A DNA stretch of 64,000 nt from Ipomoea triloba (taxonomy: Eukaryota > Streptophyta > Magnoliopsida > Solanales > Convolvulaceae). Positions within the stretch are counted from its first letter, which is position 1. Each line of letters opens with the position of its first letter. This document shows, piece by piece, positions 26,931 to 41,172 of the stretch. The stretch spans positions 28,144,167 through 28,208,166 of the forward strand of contig NC_044924.1 in the NCBI RefSeq assembly GCF_003576645.1. The letters run 5' to 3'. The notes below the pieces were generated by a model that searched no databases, had not been told where the DNA came from, and saw nothing but the letters and a program-made list of their open reading frames with translations. A program made the translations under genes and the position numbers.

Positions 26931-28289
26931 TATTTGACACATTTTATGCAAAAAAAAAAAGTGACATTTACATTTACCAAGTATTTCAGGTCACTAATAA
27001 GTAATTACGGTTTATTAACTAAATTGACATCTTTGATGGCCTATTTGACACATTTTATGCTAAAAAAGTGACATTTACATTACCTCTTATTACAGGGGCA
27101 CTAACAAGTAATTATTCCTTGATGAACTAAATTGACAGGTTTATGTACCAAATTGCAACTTTAAATAGTTTGAGAGCTAATTGATGCCTATTTGATACAT
27201 TTTATGCACAAAAGAGTGACATTTATATTTACCTGGTATTTCAGGTCGCTAACAGGTAATTATGCTTTATAAACTAAATTGACATGTTTCTGCACCTAAT
27301 TGCAACATTAACAATTTTGAGGGCTAATTGATGTTTCAGGTAAAGTTCGAAGGCCTATTTGACACATTTTATGCTAAAAAAGTGACATTTACATTTACCT
27401 CTTATTACAGGGGCACTAACAAGTAATTATTCCTTGATGAACTAAATTGACAGGTTTATGTACCAAATTGCAACTTTAAATAGTTTGAGAGCCTAATCGA
27501 TTTTTCAGATAAAGTTCGATGGTCTATTTGACACATTTTATGCAAAAAAGAGTGACATTTACATTTACCTGGTATTTCAGGTCACTAACAGGTAATTATG
27601 CCTTGATGGACTAAATTGACATGTTTATGCACCTAATTGCAACATTAAAAATTTTGAGGGCTAATTGATGTTTCAGGTAAAGTTCGAAGGCCTATTTGAC
27701 ACATTTTATGCTTAAAAAGTAACATTTACATTTACCTATTATTACAGGTCACTAACAGGTAATTATGCATTGATGAACTAAATTGACATTTTTATGTACC
27801 AAATTGCAACGTTAAATAGTTTGAGAGCCTAATTGATGCCTATTTGACACATTTTATGCTTAAAAAGTAACATTTACATTTACCTATTATTACAGGTCAC
27901 TAACAGGTAATTATGCATTGATGAACTAAATTGACATTTTTATGTACCAAATTGCAACGTTAAATAGTTTGAGAGCCTAGTTGATGCCTATTTGACACAT
28001 TTTATGCAAAAAAAGTGACATTTAAATTTACCTGGTATTAAAGGTCACTAACAGATAATTATGCAAAAAAAAATGACATTTACATTTACCTGGCATTTCA
28101 GGTCACTAACAGGTAATTACACTTTGATGGACTAAATTGAGATTTTATGCACCTAATTGCAACATTAAAAATTTTGAAGGCGTAATTTATTTTTCAAGTA
28201 AAGTTCGATGACCTATTTGACATATTTAACGCTAAAAAATTGACATTTACATTTACCTGTTATTACAGGTCATTAACAAGTAATTATGG

Positions 28290-28970
28290 CGTGTTGAACT
28301 AAATTGGCATGTTTATGTACTAAATTGCAACTTTAAATAGTTTGAGAGCCTAGTTGATGCCTATTTGACACATTATATGCAAAAAAGTGACATTTAAATT
28401 TACCTGGTATTACAGGTCACTAACAGGTACTTATGCCTCCATGAAGTAAATTGGCATGTTTATGTACTAAATTGCAACTTTAAATAGTTTGAGAGCCTAG
28501 TTGATGCCTATTTGACACATTATATGCAAAAAAGTGACATTTAAATTTACCTGGTATTACAGGTCACTAACAGGTACTTATGCCTCCATGAAGTAAATTG
28601 GCATGTTTATGTACTAAATTGCAACTTTAAATAGTTTGAGAGCCTAGTTGATGCCTATTTGACACATTATATGCAAAAAAGTGACATTTAAATTTACCTG
28701 GTATTACAGGTCACTAACAGGTACTTATGCCTCCATGAAGTAAATTGGCATGTTTATGTACTAAATTGCAACTTTAAATAGTTTGAGAGCCTAGTTGATG
28801 CCTATTTGACACATTATATGCAAAAAAGTGACATTTAAATTTACCTGGTATTACAGGTCACTAACAGGTACTTATGCCTCCATGAAGTAAATTGGCATGT
28901 TTATGTACTAAATTGCAACTTTAAATAGTTTGAGAGCCTAGTTGATGCCTACTTGACACATTATATGCAA
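28290..28970. repeat. Third 147-bp expansion, 4-5 copies
   Basis: TGCCTCCATGAAG lies at 28434, 28581, 28728 and 28875, 147 bp apart. The unit has GTACTAAATTGCAACTTTAAATAG, GAGAGCCTAGTTGATG and CACATTATATGC. It is an A-type monomer, different again from the two larger 147-bp expansions. Confidence 0.92.
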
Positions 28971-31900
28971 AAAAAGTGACATTTAAATTTACCTGTTATT
29001 ACAGGTCACTACTAGGTAACTATGCTTTATAAACAAAATTTTAAAATGGCTGAGTGCCTAATTGATTTTTCAGATAAATTTCGGTGGTCTATTTGACACA
29101 TTTTATGCAAAAAAAAAAAAAGTGACATTTACATTTATCAAGTATTTCAGATCACTAATAAGTAATTACGGTTGATGGACTAAATTGACATGTTTATGCA
29201 CCTAATTGCAACATTAAAAATTTTGAGGGGCTAATTGATGTTTTAGGTAAAGTTCGATGGCCTATTTGACACATTTTATGCTAAAAAAGTGACATTTACA
29301 TTTACCTGTTATAACAGGTAACTAACAGGTAATTATGCATTGATGAACTAAATTGACTTGTTTATGTACCAAATTGCAACGTTAAATAGTTTGAGAGCCT
29401 AATTGATGCCTATTTGACACATTTTATGCAAAAAAAGTGACATTTAAATTTACCTGGTATTACAGGTCACTAACAGGTAATTATGCTTTATAAACTAAAT
29501 TGACATTGTTATGTATCTAATTGCGATTTTAATTGGTTTGAATGCCTAATTGATTTTTCAGATAAAGTTCGATGGTCTATTTGACACATTTTATGCAAAA
29601 AAAAATGATATATACATTGTCCCTGTATTTCATTTCACTAACAGGTAATTACGCTTTGATGAACTTAATTGACATGTTTATGCACCTAGTTGCAACATTA
29701 AAAATTTTGAGGGCTAATTGATGTTTCAGGTAAAGTTCGATGGCCTATTTGACACATTTTATACAAAAAAAGTGACATTTACATTTACCTAGTATTATAG
29801 GTCACTAACAGGTAATTACGCTTTGATGAACTTAATTGACATGTTTATGCACCTAGTTGCAACATTAAAAATTTTGAGGGCTAATTGATGTTTCAGGTAA
29901 AGTTCGATGGCCTATTTGACACATTTTATACAAAAAAAGTGACATTTACATTTACTTGTTATTACAGGTCACTAACAGGTAATTATGCTTTATAAACTAA
30001 ATTGACATGTTTATGTATCAAATTGCAACGTTAAATAGTTTGAGAGCCTAATTGATGCCTATTTGACACATTTTATGCAAAAAAAGTGACATTTAAATTT
30101 ACCTGGTATTAAAGGTCACTAACAGGTAATTATGCAAAAAAAAATGATATTTACATTTACCTAGTATTTCAGGTCACTAACAGGTAATTACTCTTTGATG
30201 GACTAAATTGACATCTTATGCACCTAATTGCAACATTAAAAATTTTGAGGGCGAAATTTATTTTTCAAGTAAAGTTCGATGACCTATTTGACATATTTAA
30301 CGCTAAAAAAATGACATTTACATTTACCTGTTATTACAGGTCACTAACAAGTAATTATGTCGTGATGAACTAAATTGACATGTTTATGTACTAAATTGCA
30401 ACTTTAAATAGTTTGAGAGCCTAGTTGATGCCTATTTGACACATTATATGCAAAAAAGTGACATTTAAATTAACTGTTATTACAGGTCACTACTAGGTAA
30501 TTATGCTTTATAAACCAAATTTTAAAATGGGTGAGTGCCTAATTGATTTTTCAGATAAATTTCGGTGGTCTATTTGACACATTTTATGCAAAAAAAAAAA
30601 GTGACATTTACATTTACCAAGTATTTCAGGTCACTAATAAGTAATTACGGTTGATGGACTAAATTGACATGTTTCTGCATCTAGTTGCAACATTAAAAAT
30701 TTTGAGAGCCTAATTGATTTTTCAGGTAAAGTTCGATGGCCTATTTGACACATTTTATGCTAAAAAAGTGACATTTACAATTACCTTTTATTACAGGTCT
30801 CTGACAGGTAATTATGCATTCATGAACTAAATTGGCATGTTTATGTACCAAATTGCAACGTTAAATAGTCTAAGAGCCTAATTGATGCCTATTTGACACA
30901 TTTTATGCAAAAAAAGTAACATTTAAATTACCTGGTATTAAAGGTCACTAATAGGTAATTATGTTTTATAAACTAAATTGACATATTTATGTATCTAATT
31001 GCAATTTTAATTGGTTTGAATGCCTAATTGATTTTTCAGATAAAGTTCGATGGTCTATTTGACACATTTTATGCAAAAAAAAAAAAGAAGTGACATTTAC
31101 ATTTACCAAGTATTTCAGGTCACTAACAAGTAATTACGGTTGATGAACTAAATTGACATGTTTATGTACTAAATTGCAACTTTAAATAGTTTGAGAGCCT
31201 AGTTGATGCCTATTTGACACATTATATGCAAAAAAGTGACATTTAAATTAACTGTTATTACAGGTCACTACTAGGTAATTATGCTTTATAAACCAAATTT
31301 TAAAATGGGTGAGTGCCTAATTGATTTTTCAGATAAATTTCGGTGGTCTATTTGACACATTTTATGCAAAAAAAGTGACATTTAAATTTACCTGGTATTA
31401 CAGGTCACTAACAGGTATATATGCTTTATAAACTAAATTGATATTTTTATGTATCTAATTGCAATTTTAATTGGTTTGAATGCCTAATTGATTTTTCAGA
31501 TAATGTTCGATGGTCTATTTGACACATTTTATGCAAAAAAAATGATATTTACATTTACCCGGTATTTCATGTCACTAACAGGTAATTGTGCTTTGATGGA
31601 CTAAATTGACATGTTTATGCACCTAATTGCAACATTAAAAATTTTGAGGGGCTAATTGATGTTTCAGGTAAAGTTCGAAGGCCTATTTGACACATTTTAT
31701 GCTAAAAAAATAACATTTACATTTACCTATTATTACAGGTTACTAACAGGTAATTATGCATTGATGAACTAAATTGACATGTTTATGCACCTAATTGCAA
31801 CATTAAAAATTTTGAGGGGCTAATTGATGTTTCAGGTAAAGTTCGAAGGCCTATTTGACACATTTTATGCTAAAAAAATAACATTTACATTTACCTATTA

Positions 31901-34900
31901 TTACAGGTTACTAACAGGTAATTATGCATTGACGAACTAAATTGACATGTTTATGTACCAAATTGCAACGTTAAATAGTTTGAGAGCCTAATTGATGCCT
32001 ATTTGACACATTTTATGCAAAAAAAGTGACATTTAAATTTACCTGGTATTACAGGTCACTAACAGGTATATGTGCTTTATAAACTAAATTGACATTTTTA
32101 TGTATCTAATTGCAATTTTAATTGGTTTGAATGCCTAATTGATTTTTCAGATAAAGTTCGATGGTCTATTTGACACATTTTATGCAAAAAAAAATGATAT
32201 ATACATTTACCCGGTATTTCATTTCACTAACAGGTAATTATGCTTTGATGGACAAAATTGACATATTTATGCACCTAATTGCAACATTAAAAATTTTGAG
32301 GGGCTAATTGATGTTTCAGGTAAAGTTCGATGACCTATTTGACACATTTAATGCTAAAAAAGTGACATTTACATTTACCTGTTATTACAGGTTACTAACA
32401 GGTAATTATGCATTGATGAACTAAATTGACATGTTTATGTACCAAATTGTAACGTTAAATAGTTTGAGAGCCTAATTGATGCCTATTTGACACATTTTAT
32501 GCAAAAAAAGTGACATTTACATTTACCTGTTATTACAGGTTACTAACAGGTAATTATGCATTGATGAACTAAATTGACATGTTTATGTACCAAATTGTAA
32601 CGTTAAATAGTTTGAGAGCCTAATTGATGCCTATTTGACACATTTTATGCAAAAAAAGTGACACTTAAATTTACATGGTATTACAGGTCACTAACAGGTA
32701 ATTATGCTTTATAAACTAAATTGACATTTTTATGTATCTAATTGCAATTTTAATTGGTTTGAATGCCTAATTGATTTTTCAGATAAAGTTCGATGGTCTA
32801 TTTGACGCATTTAACGCTAAAAAATTGACATTTACATTTACCTGTTATTACAGGTCACTAACAGGTAATTATGCCTTATAAACTAAATTGACATGTTTAT
32901 GTACCAAATTGTAACGTTAAATAGTTTGAGAGCCTAGTTGATGCCTATTTGACACATTATATGCAAAAAAAGTGACATTTAAATTTACCTGTTATTACAG
33001 GTCACTACCAGGTAACTATGCTTTATAAACGAAATTTTAAAATGGCTGGGTGCCTAATTGATTTTTCAGATAAATTTCGGTGGTCTATTTGACACATTTT
33101 ATGCAAAAAAAAAAAAAGTGACATTTACATTTACCAAGTATTTCAGGTCACTAATAAGTAATTACGGTTTATTAACTAAATTGACATGTTTGATGGCCTA
33201 TTTGACACATTTTATGCTAAAAAAGTGACATTTACATTTACCTCTTATTACAGGGGCACTAACAAGTAATTATTCCTTGATGAACTAAATTGACAGGTTT
33301 ATGTACCAAATTGCAACTTTAAATAGTTTGAGAGCCTAATTGAGGCCTATTTGACACATTATATGCAAAAAAAGTGATATTTAAATTTACCTGGTATTAC
33401 AGGTCACTAACAGGTAATTATGCCTTGACGAACTAAATTGGCATGCTTACGTACCAAATTGAAAATTTAAATAGTTTGAGAGCCTAATTGATGCCTATTT
33501 GATACATTTTATGCAAAAAAAAAGTGACATTTAAATTTAACTGATATTACAGGTCAGTAACAGATAATTATGCCTTATAAACTAAATTGACATTCTTACG
33601 TTTCTAATTGCAATTTTAAAAGTTTTGAATGCCTAATTGATTTTTTAGATAAATCTCGATGGTCTATTTGACACATTTTATGCAAAAAAGAGTGACATTT
33701 ACATTTACCTGGTATTTCAGGTCACTAACAGGTAATTACGCCTTGATGGACTAAGTTGACATGTTTATGCACCTAATTGCAACATTAAAAATTTTGAGGG
33801 GCTAATTGATTTTTCAGGTAAAGTTTGATGTCCTATTTGACACGTTTTATGCTAAAAAAGTGACATTTACATTTACCTGTTATTACAGGTCACTAATAGG
33901 TAATTATGCATTGATGAACTAAATAGGCGTGTTTACATACCAAATTGCAAAGTTAAATAGTTTGAGAGCCTAATTGATGCCTATTTGACACATTTGATGC
34001 AAAAAAAGTGACGTTTAAATTTACCTGGTATTACAGGTCACTAACAGGTAATTATGCTTTAAACTAAATTCACATTTTTATGTATCTAATTGCAATTTTA
34101 ATTGGTTTGAATGCCTAATTTATTTTTCAGATAAAGTTCGATGGTCTATTACAGGGTCACTAACAGATAATTATGCATTGATGAACTAAATTGGCATGTT
34201 TATGTACCAAATTGCAACGTTAAATAGTTTGAGAGCCTAATTGATGCCTATTTGACACATTTTATGCAAAAAAAGTGATATTTAAATTTACCTGGTATTA
34301 CAGGTCACTAACAGGTAATTATGCCTTGATGAACTAAATTGGCATGTTTATGTACCAAATTGCAACTTTAAATAGTTTGAGAGCCTAATTGATGCCTATT
34401 TGACACATTTTATGCAAAAAAAGTGATATTTAAATTTACCTGGTATTACAGGTCACTAACATGTAATTATGCTTTATAAATTAAATTGACATTTTTATGT
34501 ATCTAATTGCAATTTTAATTGGTTTGAATGCCTAATTGATTTTTCAGATAGATCTCGATGGTCTATTTGACACATTTTATGCAAAAAAAAAAGTGACATT
34601 TACATTACCAAGTATTTCAGGTCACTAACAAGTAATTACGGTTGATGAACTAAATTGACATGTTTCTGCATCTAGTTGCAACATTAAAAATTTTGAGGGC
34701 CTAATTGATTTTTCAGGTAAAGTTCGATGGCCTCTTTGACACATTTTATGCTAAAAAAGTGACATTTACATTACCAAGTATTTCAGGTCACTAACAAGTA
34801 ATTACGGTTGATGAACTAAATTGACATGTTTATGCACCTAGTTGCAACATTAAAAATTTTGAGGGCCTAATTGATTTTTAAGCTAAAGTTCGATGGCCTC

Positions 34901-35999
34901 TTTGACACATTTTATGCTAAAAAAGTGACATTTACATTTACCTGTTATTACAGGTCACTAACAGAGAATTATGCATTGATGAACTAAATTGGCAGATTTA
35001 TGTACCAAATTGCAACTTTAAATAGTTTGAGAGCCTAATTGATTTTTCAGGTAAAGTTTGATGGCCTATTTGACACATTTTATGCTAAAAAAGTGACATT
35101 TACATTTACCTGTTATTACAGGTCACTAACAGGTAATTATGCATTGATGAACAAAATTTGCATGTTTATGTACCAAATTGCAACGTTAAATAGTTTGAGA
35201 GCCTAATTGATGCCTATTTGACACATTTTATGAAAAAAATGACAGTTAAATTTACCTGGTATTACAGGTCACTAACAGGTAATTATGCTTTATAAACTAA
35301 ATAGACATTTTTATGTATCTAATTGCAATTTTAATTGGTTTGAATGCCTAATTGATTTTTCAGATAAATCACGATGGTCTATTTGACACATTTTATGCAA
35401 AAAAGAGTGACATTTACATTTACCTGGTATTTCAGGTCACTAACAGCTAATTACACCTTGATCGACTAAATTGATATGTTTATGCACCTAATTGCAACAT
35501 TAAAAATTTTGAGGGGCTAATTGATTTTTCGGGTAAAGTTTGATGGCCTATTTGACACATTTTATCCTAAAAAAGTGACATTTACATTTACTTGTTACTA
35601 CAGGTCACTAACAGGTAATTATCCATTGATGAACTAAATTGGCAGGTTTGTGTACCAAATTGCAACTTTAAATAGTTTGAGAGCCTAGTTGATGCCTATT
35701 TGACACATTATATGCAAAAAAAAGTGACATTTAAATTTACCTGGTATTACAGGCCACTACCAGGTAACTATGCCTTATGAACTAAATTGACATGTTTATG
35801 TACCAAATTGCAATTTTCAAATGGCTGAGTGCCTAATTGATTTTTCAGATAAAGTTCGTTTGTCTATTTGACACATTTTATGCAAAAAAAAAAGTGACAT
35901 TTACATTACCAAGTATTTCAGGTCACTAACAAGTAATTACGGTTGATGAACTAAATTGACATTTTTATGCACCTAGTTGCATCATTAAAAATTTTGAGG

Positions 36000-38900
36000 G
36001 CCTAATTGATTTTTAAGCTAAAGTTCGATGGCCTCTTTGACACATTTTATGCTAAAAAAGTGACATTTATATTTACCTGTTATTACAGGTCACTAACAGG
36101 TAATTATGCATTGATGAACTAAATTTGCATGTTTATGTACCAAATTGCAACTTTAAATAGTTTGAGAGTCTTATTGATTTTTCAGGTACAGTTTGATGGC
36201 CTATTAGACACATTTTGCTAAAAAAGTGACATATACATTTACTTTGTATTTCAGGTCACTAATAGGTAATTACGCCTTGATAACTAAATTGACATGTTTA
36301 TGCACCTAATTGAAACATTAAAAATTTTTAGGGCCTAATAGATTTTTCAGGTAAAGTTCGATGGCCTATTTGACACATTTTATGCTAAAAAGTGGCATTT
36401 ATATTTATCTGTTATTACAGGTCACTAACAGATAATTATGCCTTGATGAACTAAATTGACATGTCTATGTACTTAATTATAACTTTAAAAAGTTTGACAG
36501 CCTAATTGATTTCAATTTGACACATTTTATGCAAAAAAAATGACATTTGAATTTACCTGGTGTTACAGGTTATTAACAGGTAATTATGCCTTATAAACTA
36601 AATTGACATGTTTATGCACCTAATTGCAAAATTAAAATGTTTGAGTGCCTAATTGATTTTTCAGGTAAAGTTCGATGGCTTATTTGACACATTTCATTCT
36701 AAAAAATTAACAATTACATTTACCTGTTATTACATTTCACTAACAGGTAATTATGCTTTGATGAACTAAATTAACATGTCTATTTACTTAATTGCAACTT
36801 TAAAAAGTTTGAGAGTCTAATTGATGCCTATTTGACTCATTTTCTGCAAAAAAAAAAGTGACATTTACATTTATCTTTTATTACAAGTCACTAACAATTA
36901 ATGACGCATTGATGAACTAAATTGATATTTTAATGTAACTAATTGCGACTTTAAAATGTTTGAAGTCTAAAATATTTTTCAGGTACAGTTTGAATGCCTA
37001 TTAGACACATTTTATGCTAAAAAAGTGACATTTACATTTACATGTTATTACAAGTCAGTAACAGGTAATTATGCCTTGAAGAACTAAATTGACATGTTTA
37101 TGTACCAAATTGCAATTTTAAAATGTCTGAGTGCCTAATTCATTTTTAGATAAAGTTCGATGGTCTATTTGACACATTTTATGCAAGAAAAAAGTGACAT
37201 TTACATTTACATGGTATTTCAGGTCACTAACAGGTAATTACGCATGCCTTGATGAACTAAATTGACATGTTTATGCACCTAATTGAAACATTAAAAAGTT
37301 TGAGGGCCTAATTGATTTTTCAGGTAAAGTTCGATGGACTATTTGACACATTTTATGCTAAAAAGTTGCATTTACGTTTACATGTTACTATAGGTCACTA
37401 ACAGGTAATTATGCCTTGATTAACTAAATTGGCATGTTTATGTACCAAATTGCAACTTTAAATAGTTTGAGAGCCTAATTGATGCCTATTTGACACATTT
37501 TATGCAAAAAAAAGTGACATTTAAATTTACATGGTATTACAGGTCACTAACAGGTAATTATGCCTTATAAACTAAATTGACATGTTTATGTATCTAATTG
37601 CAATTTTAAAAGGTTTGAGTGCCTAATTGATTTTTCAGATAAAGTTCGATGATCTGTTTGACACATTTTATGCAAAAAAAAAAGTGACATTTACATTTAA
37701 TTACCTGGTATTTCAGGTCACTAACAGGTAATAACGCTTTGATGGACTAAATTGACATGTTTATGCACCTAATTGAAACATTAAAAATTGTGACGGCCTA
37801 GTAGATTTTTCAGGTAAAGTTCGATGCCTATTTACACATTTTATGCAAAAAAAAAAGTGACATTTACATTTAATTACCTGGTATTTCAGGTCACTAACAG
37901 GTAATAACGCTTTGATGGACTAAATTGACATGTTTATGCACCTAATTGAAACATTAAAAATTGTGACGGCCTAGTAGATTTTTCAGGTAAAGTTCGATGC
38001 CTATTTACACATTTTATGCAAAAAAAAAATAAAGTTCGATGCCTATTTACACATTTTATGCAAAAAAAAAAAGTGGCACCTACAATTACCTGGTATTACT
38101 GGTCACTAATAGGTAACTATGCCTTGATGAACTAAATTGACATGTTTATGTACCTAATTGCAACTTTAAAAAGTTTGAGAGCCTAATTTATGCCTATTTA
38201 ACACATTTTATGCAAAAAAAAAGTGACATTTAAATTTACCTGGTATTACTGGTTACTAACCGATAATTACGCCTGGATGAACTAAATTGATATGTTTATG
38301 TGCATAATTGCAACGCTAAAAACTTTAAAGGCCTAATTGATTTTTCAATAAAAGTTCGATGGCCTATTAGACACATTTTATGCTAAAAAAGTGACATTTA
38401 CATTTACATGTTATTACAGGTCAGTAACAGGTAATTATGCCTTGATGAACTAAATTGACATATTTATGTACCAAATTGCAATTTTAAAATGTCTGAGTGC
38501 CTAATTCATTTTTAGATAAAGTTCGATGGTCTATTTGACACATTTTATGCAAGAAAAAAGTGACATTTACATTTACATGGTATTTCAGGTCACTAACAGG
38601 TAATTACGCCTGCCTTGATGAACTAAATTGACATGTTTATGCACCTAATTGAAACATTAAAAAGTTTGAGGGCCTAATTGATTTTTCAGGTGAAGTTCGA
38701 TGGCCTATTTGACACATTTTATGCTAAAAAGTTGCATTTATGTTTACCTGTTATTACAGGTCACCAATAGGTAATTATGCCTTGATGAACTCAATTGGCA
38801 TGTTTATGTACCAAATTGCAACTTTAAATAGTTTGAGAGCCGAATTGATGCCTATTTGACACATTTTATGCAAAAAAAGTGATATTTAAATTTACCTGGT

Positions 38901-41139
38901 ATTACAGATCACTAACAGGTAATTATGCCTTATAAACTAAATTGACATGTTTATGTATCTAATTGCAATTTTAAAAGGTTTGAGTGCCTAATTGATTTTT
39001 CAGATAAAGTTCGATGATCTGTATGACACATTTTATGCAAAAAAAAAAAGTGACTTTTACATTTAATTACCTGGTATTTCAGGTCACTAACAGGTAATAA
39101 CGCTTTGATGGACTAAATTGACATGTTTATGCACCTAATTGAAACATTAAAAATTGTGACGGCCTAGTAGATTTTTCAGGTAAAGTTCGATGCCTATTTA
39201 CACATTTTATGCAAAAAAAAAAGTGACACCTACAATTACCTGGTATTACAGGTCACTAATAGGTAACTATGCCTTGATGAACTAAATTGACATGTTTATG
39301 TACCTAATTGCAACTTTAAAAAGTTTGAGAGCCTAATTTATGCCTATTTAACACATTTTATGCAAAAAAAAATGACATTTAAATTTACCTGGTATTACTG
39401 GTTACTAACCGATAATTACGCCTGGATGAACTAAATTGATATGTTTATGTACATAATTGCAATGCTAAAAACTTTAAAGGCCTAATTGATTTTTCAATAA
39501 AAGTTCGATGGCCTATTTGACACATTTTATGCTTAAAAAGTAACATTTATATTTACCTGTTATTAAAGGTCACTAACATGTAATTATGTCTTGATGAACT
39601 AAATTGGCATGTTTATGTACCAAATCGCAACTTTAAATATTTTAAGTGCCTAATTGAGACTTATTTGACACATTTTATGCAAAAAAAAAAAGTGATATTT
39701 AAATTTACCTGGTATTACAGGTCACTAACAGGTAATTATGCCTTATAAACTAAATTGACATGTATCTAATTGCAATTGTAAAAGGTTTGAGTGCCTAATT
39801 GATTTTTCAGATAAAATTCGATGGTCTATTTGACACATTTTATGCAAAAAAAAAAAAAAAACAAAACAAAACAAAAAACTGACATTTACATTTACCTAGT
39901 ATTTCATTTCACTAACAGGTAATTACGCCTTGATGAACTAAATTGGCATCTTTATGAACCTAATTGCAATATTAAAAATTTTGAGGGCCTAATTGATTTT
40001 TCGTGTAAAGTTCAATGGCCTATTTCACACATTTTATTCTAAAAAAGTGACATTTATATTTACCTGTTATTACAGGTCACTAACAGGTAATTATGCATTG
40101 ATAAACTAAATTGGCATGTTTAAGTACCAAATTGCAACTTTAAATAGTTTGAGAGCTTAATTGATGCCTATTTAGCACATTTTATGCAAAAAAAAAGTAA
40201 CATTTAAATTTACCTGGTAATGCAAGTCACTAACAGGTAATTACGCCATGATGAACTAAATTGATAAGTTAATGTATCTAATTGCGACTTTAAAAAGTTT
40301 GAGGCCGTAATTGATTTTTCAGGTACAGTTCGATGGCATATTTGACACATTTTCTTCTAAAAAAGTGACATTTACTTTTACCTGGTATTTCAGGTAATTA
40401 ACAGGTAATTACGCCTTGATAAACTAAATTGACATGTTTATGCACCTAATTGCAACATTAAAAATTTTTAGGGCCTAATTGATTTTTCAGGTAAAGTTCG
40501 ATGGTCTATTTGGCACATTTTGTGCCAAAAAAAGTGACATTTACATTCAACTTTTATTACCTGATATTACATTCAGATAAACTAAATTGACATGTTATGT
40601 ACTTAATTGCAACTTTAAAAAGTTTGAGAGCCTATTTGATGCCTATTTGACATATTTTATTCATAAAATTGGCATTTAAATTTACCTGGTATTACAGGTC
40701 ACTAACAATTAATTAGGCCTTATAAACTAAATTGACATGTTTATGCACCTAATTGCAAAATTAGAATGTTTGAGGGCCTAATTGATTTTTCAGGTAAAGT
40801 TCGATGGCTTATTTGACACATTTTATTCTTAAAAAGTGACATTTACATTTACTTGTTATTACAGGTCACTAATAGGTAACTATGCTTTGTTGAACTAAAT
40901 TGACATGTTTATTTACTTATTTGCAACTTTAGTTTTTAGAGTCTAATTGATGCCTATTTGACACATTTTATGCAAAAACAAGTGACATTTAAATTTACCA
41001 TGTATTACAGGTCACTAACAGGTAATTATGCCTTATAAACTAAATTGAAATATTTACGTACATAATTTCAATTTTAAAAGGTTTGAGTGCTTAATTGATT
41101 CTTCAAATAAAGTTTGATGGTCTATTTGACACATTTTAT

Positions 41140-41172
<33 letters not shown>

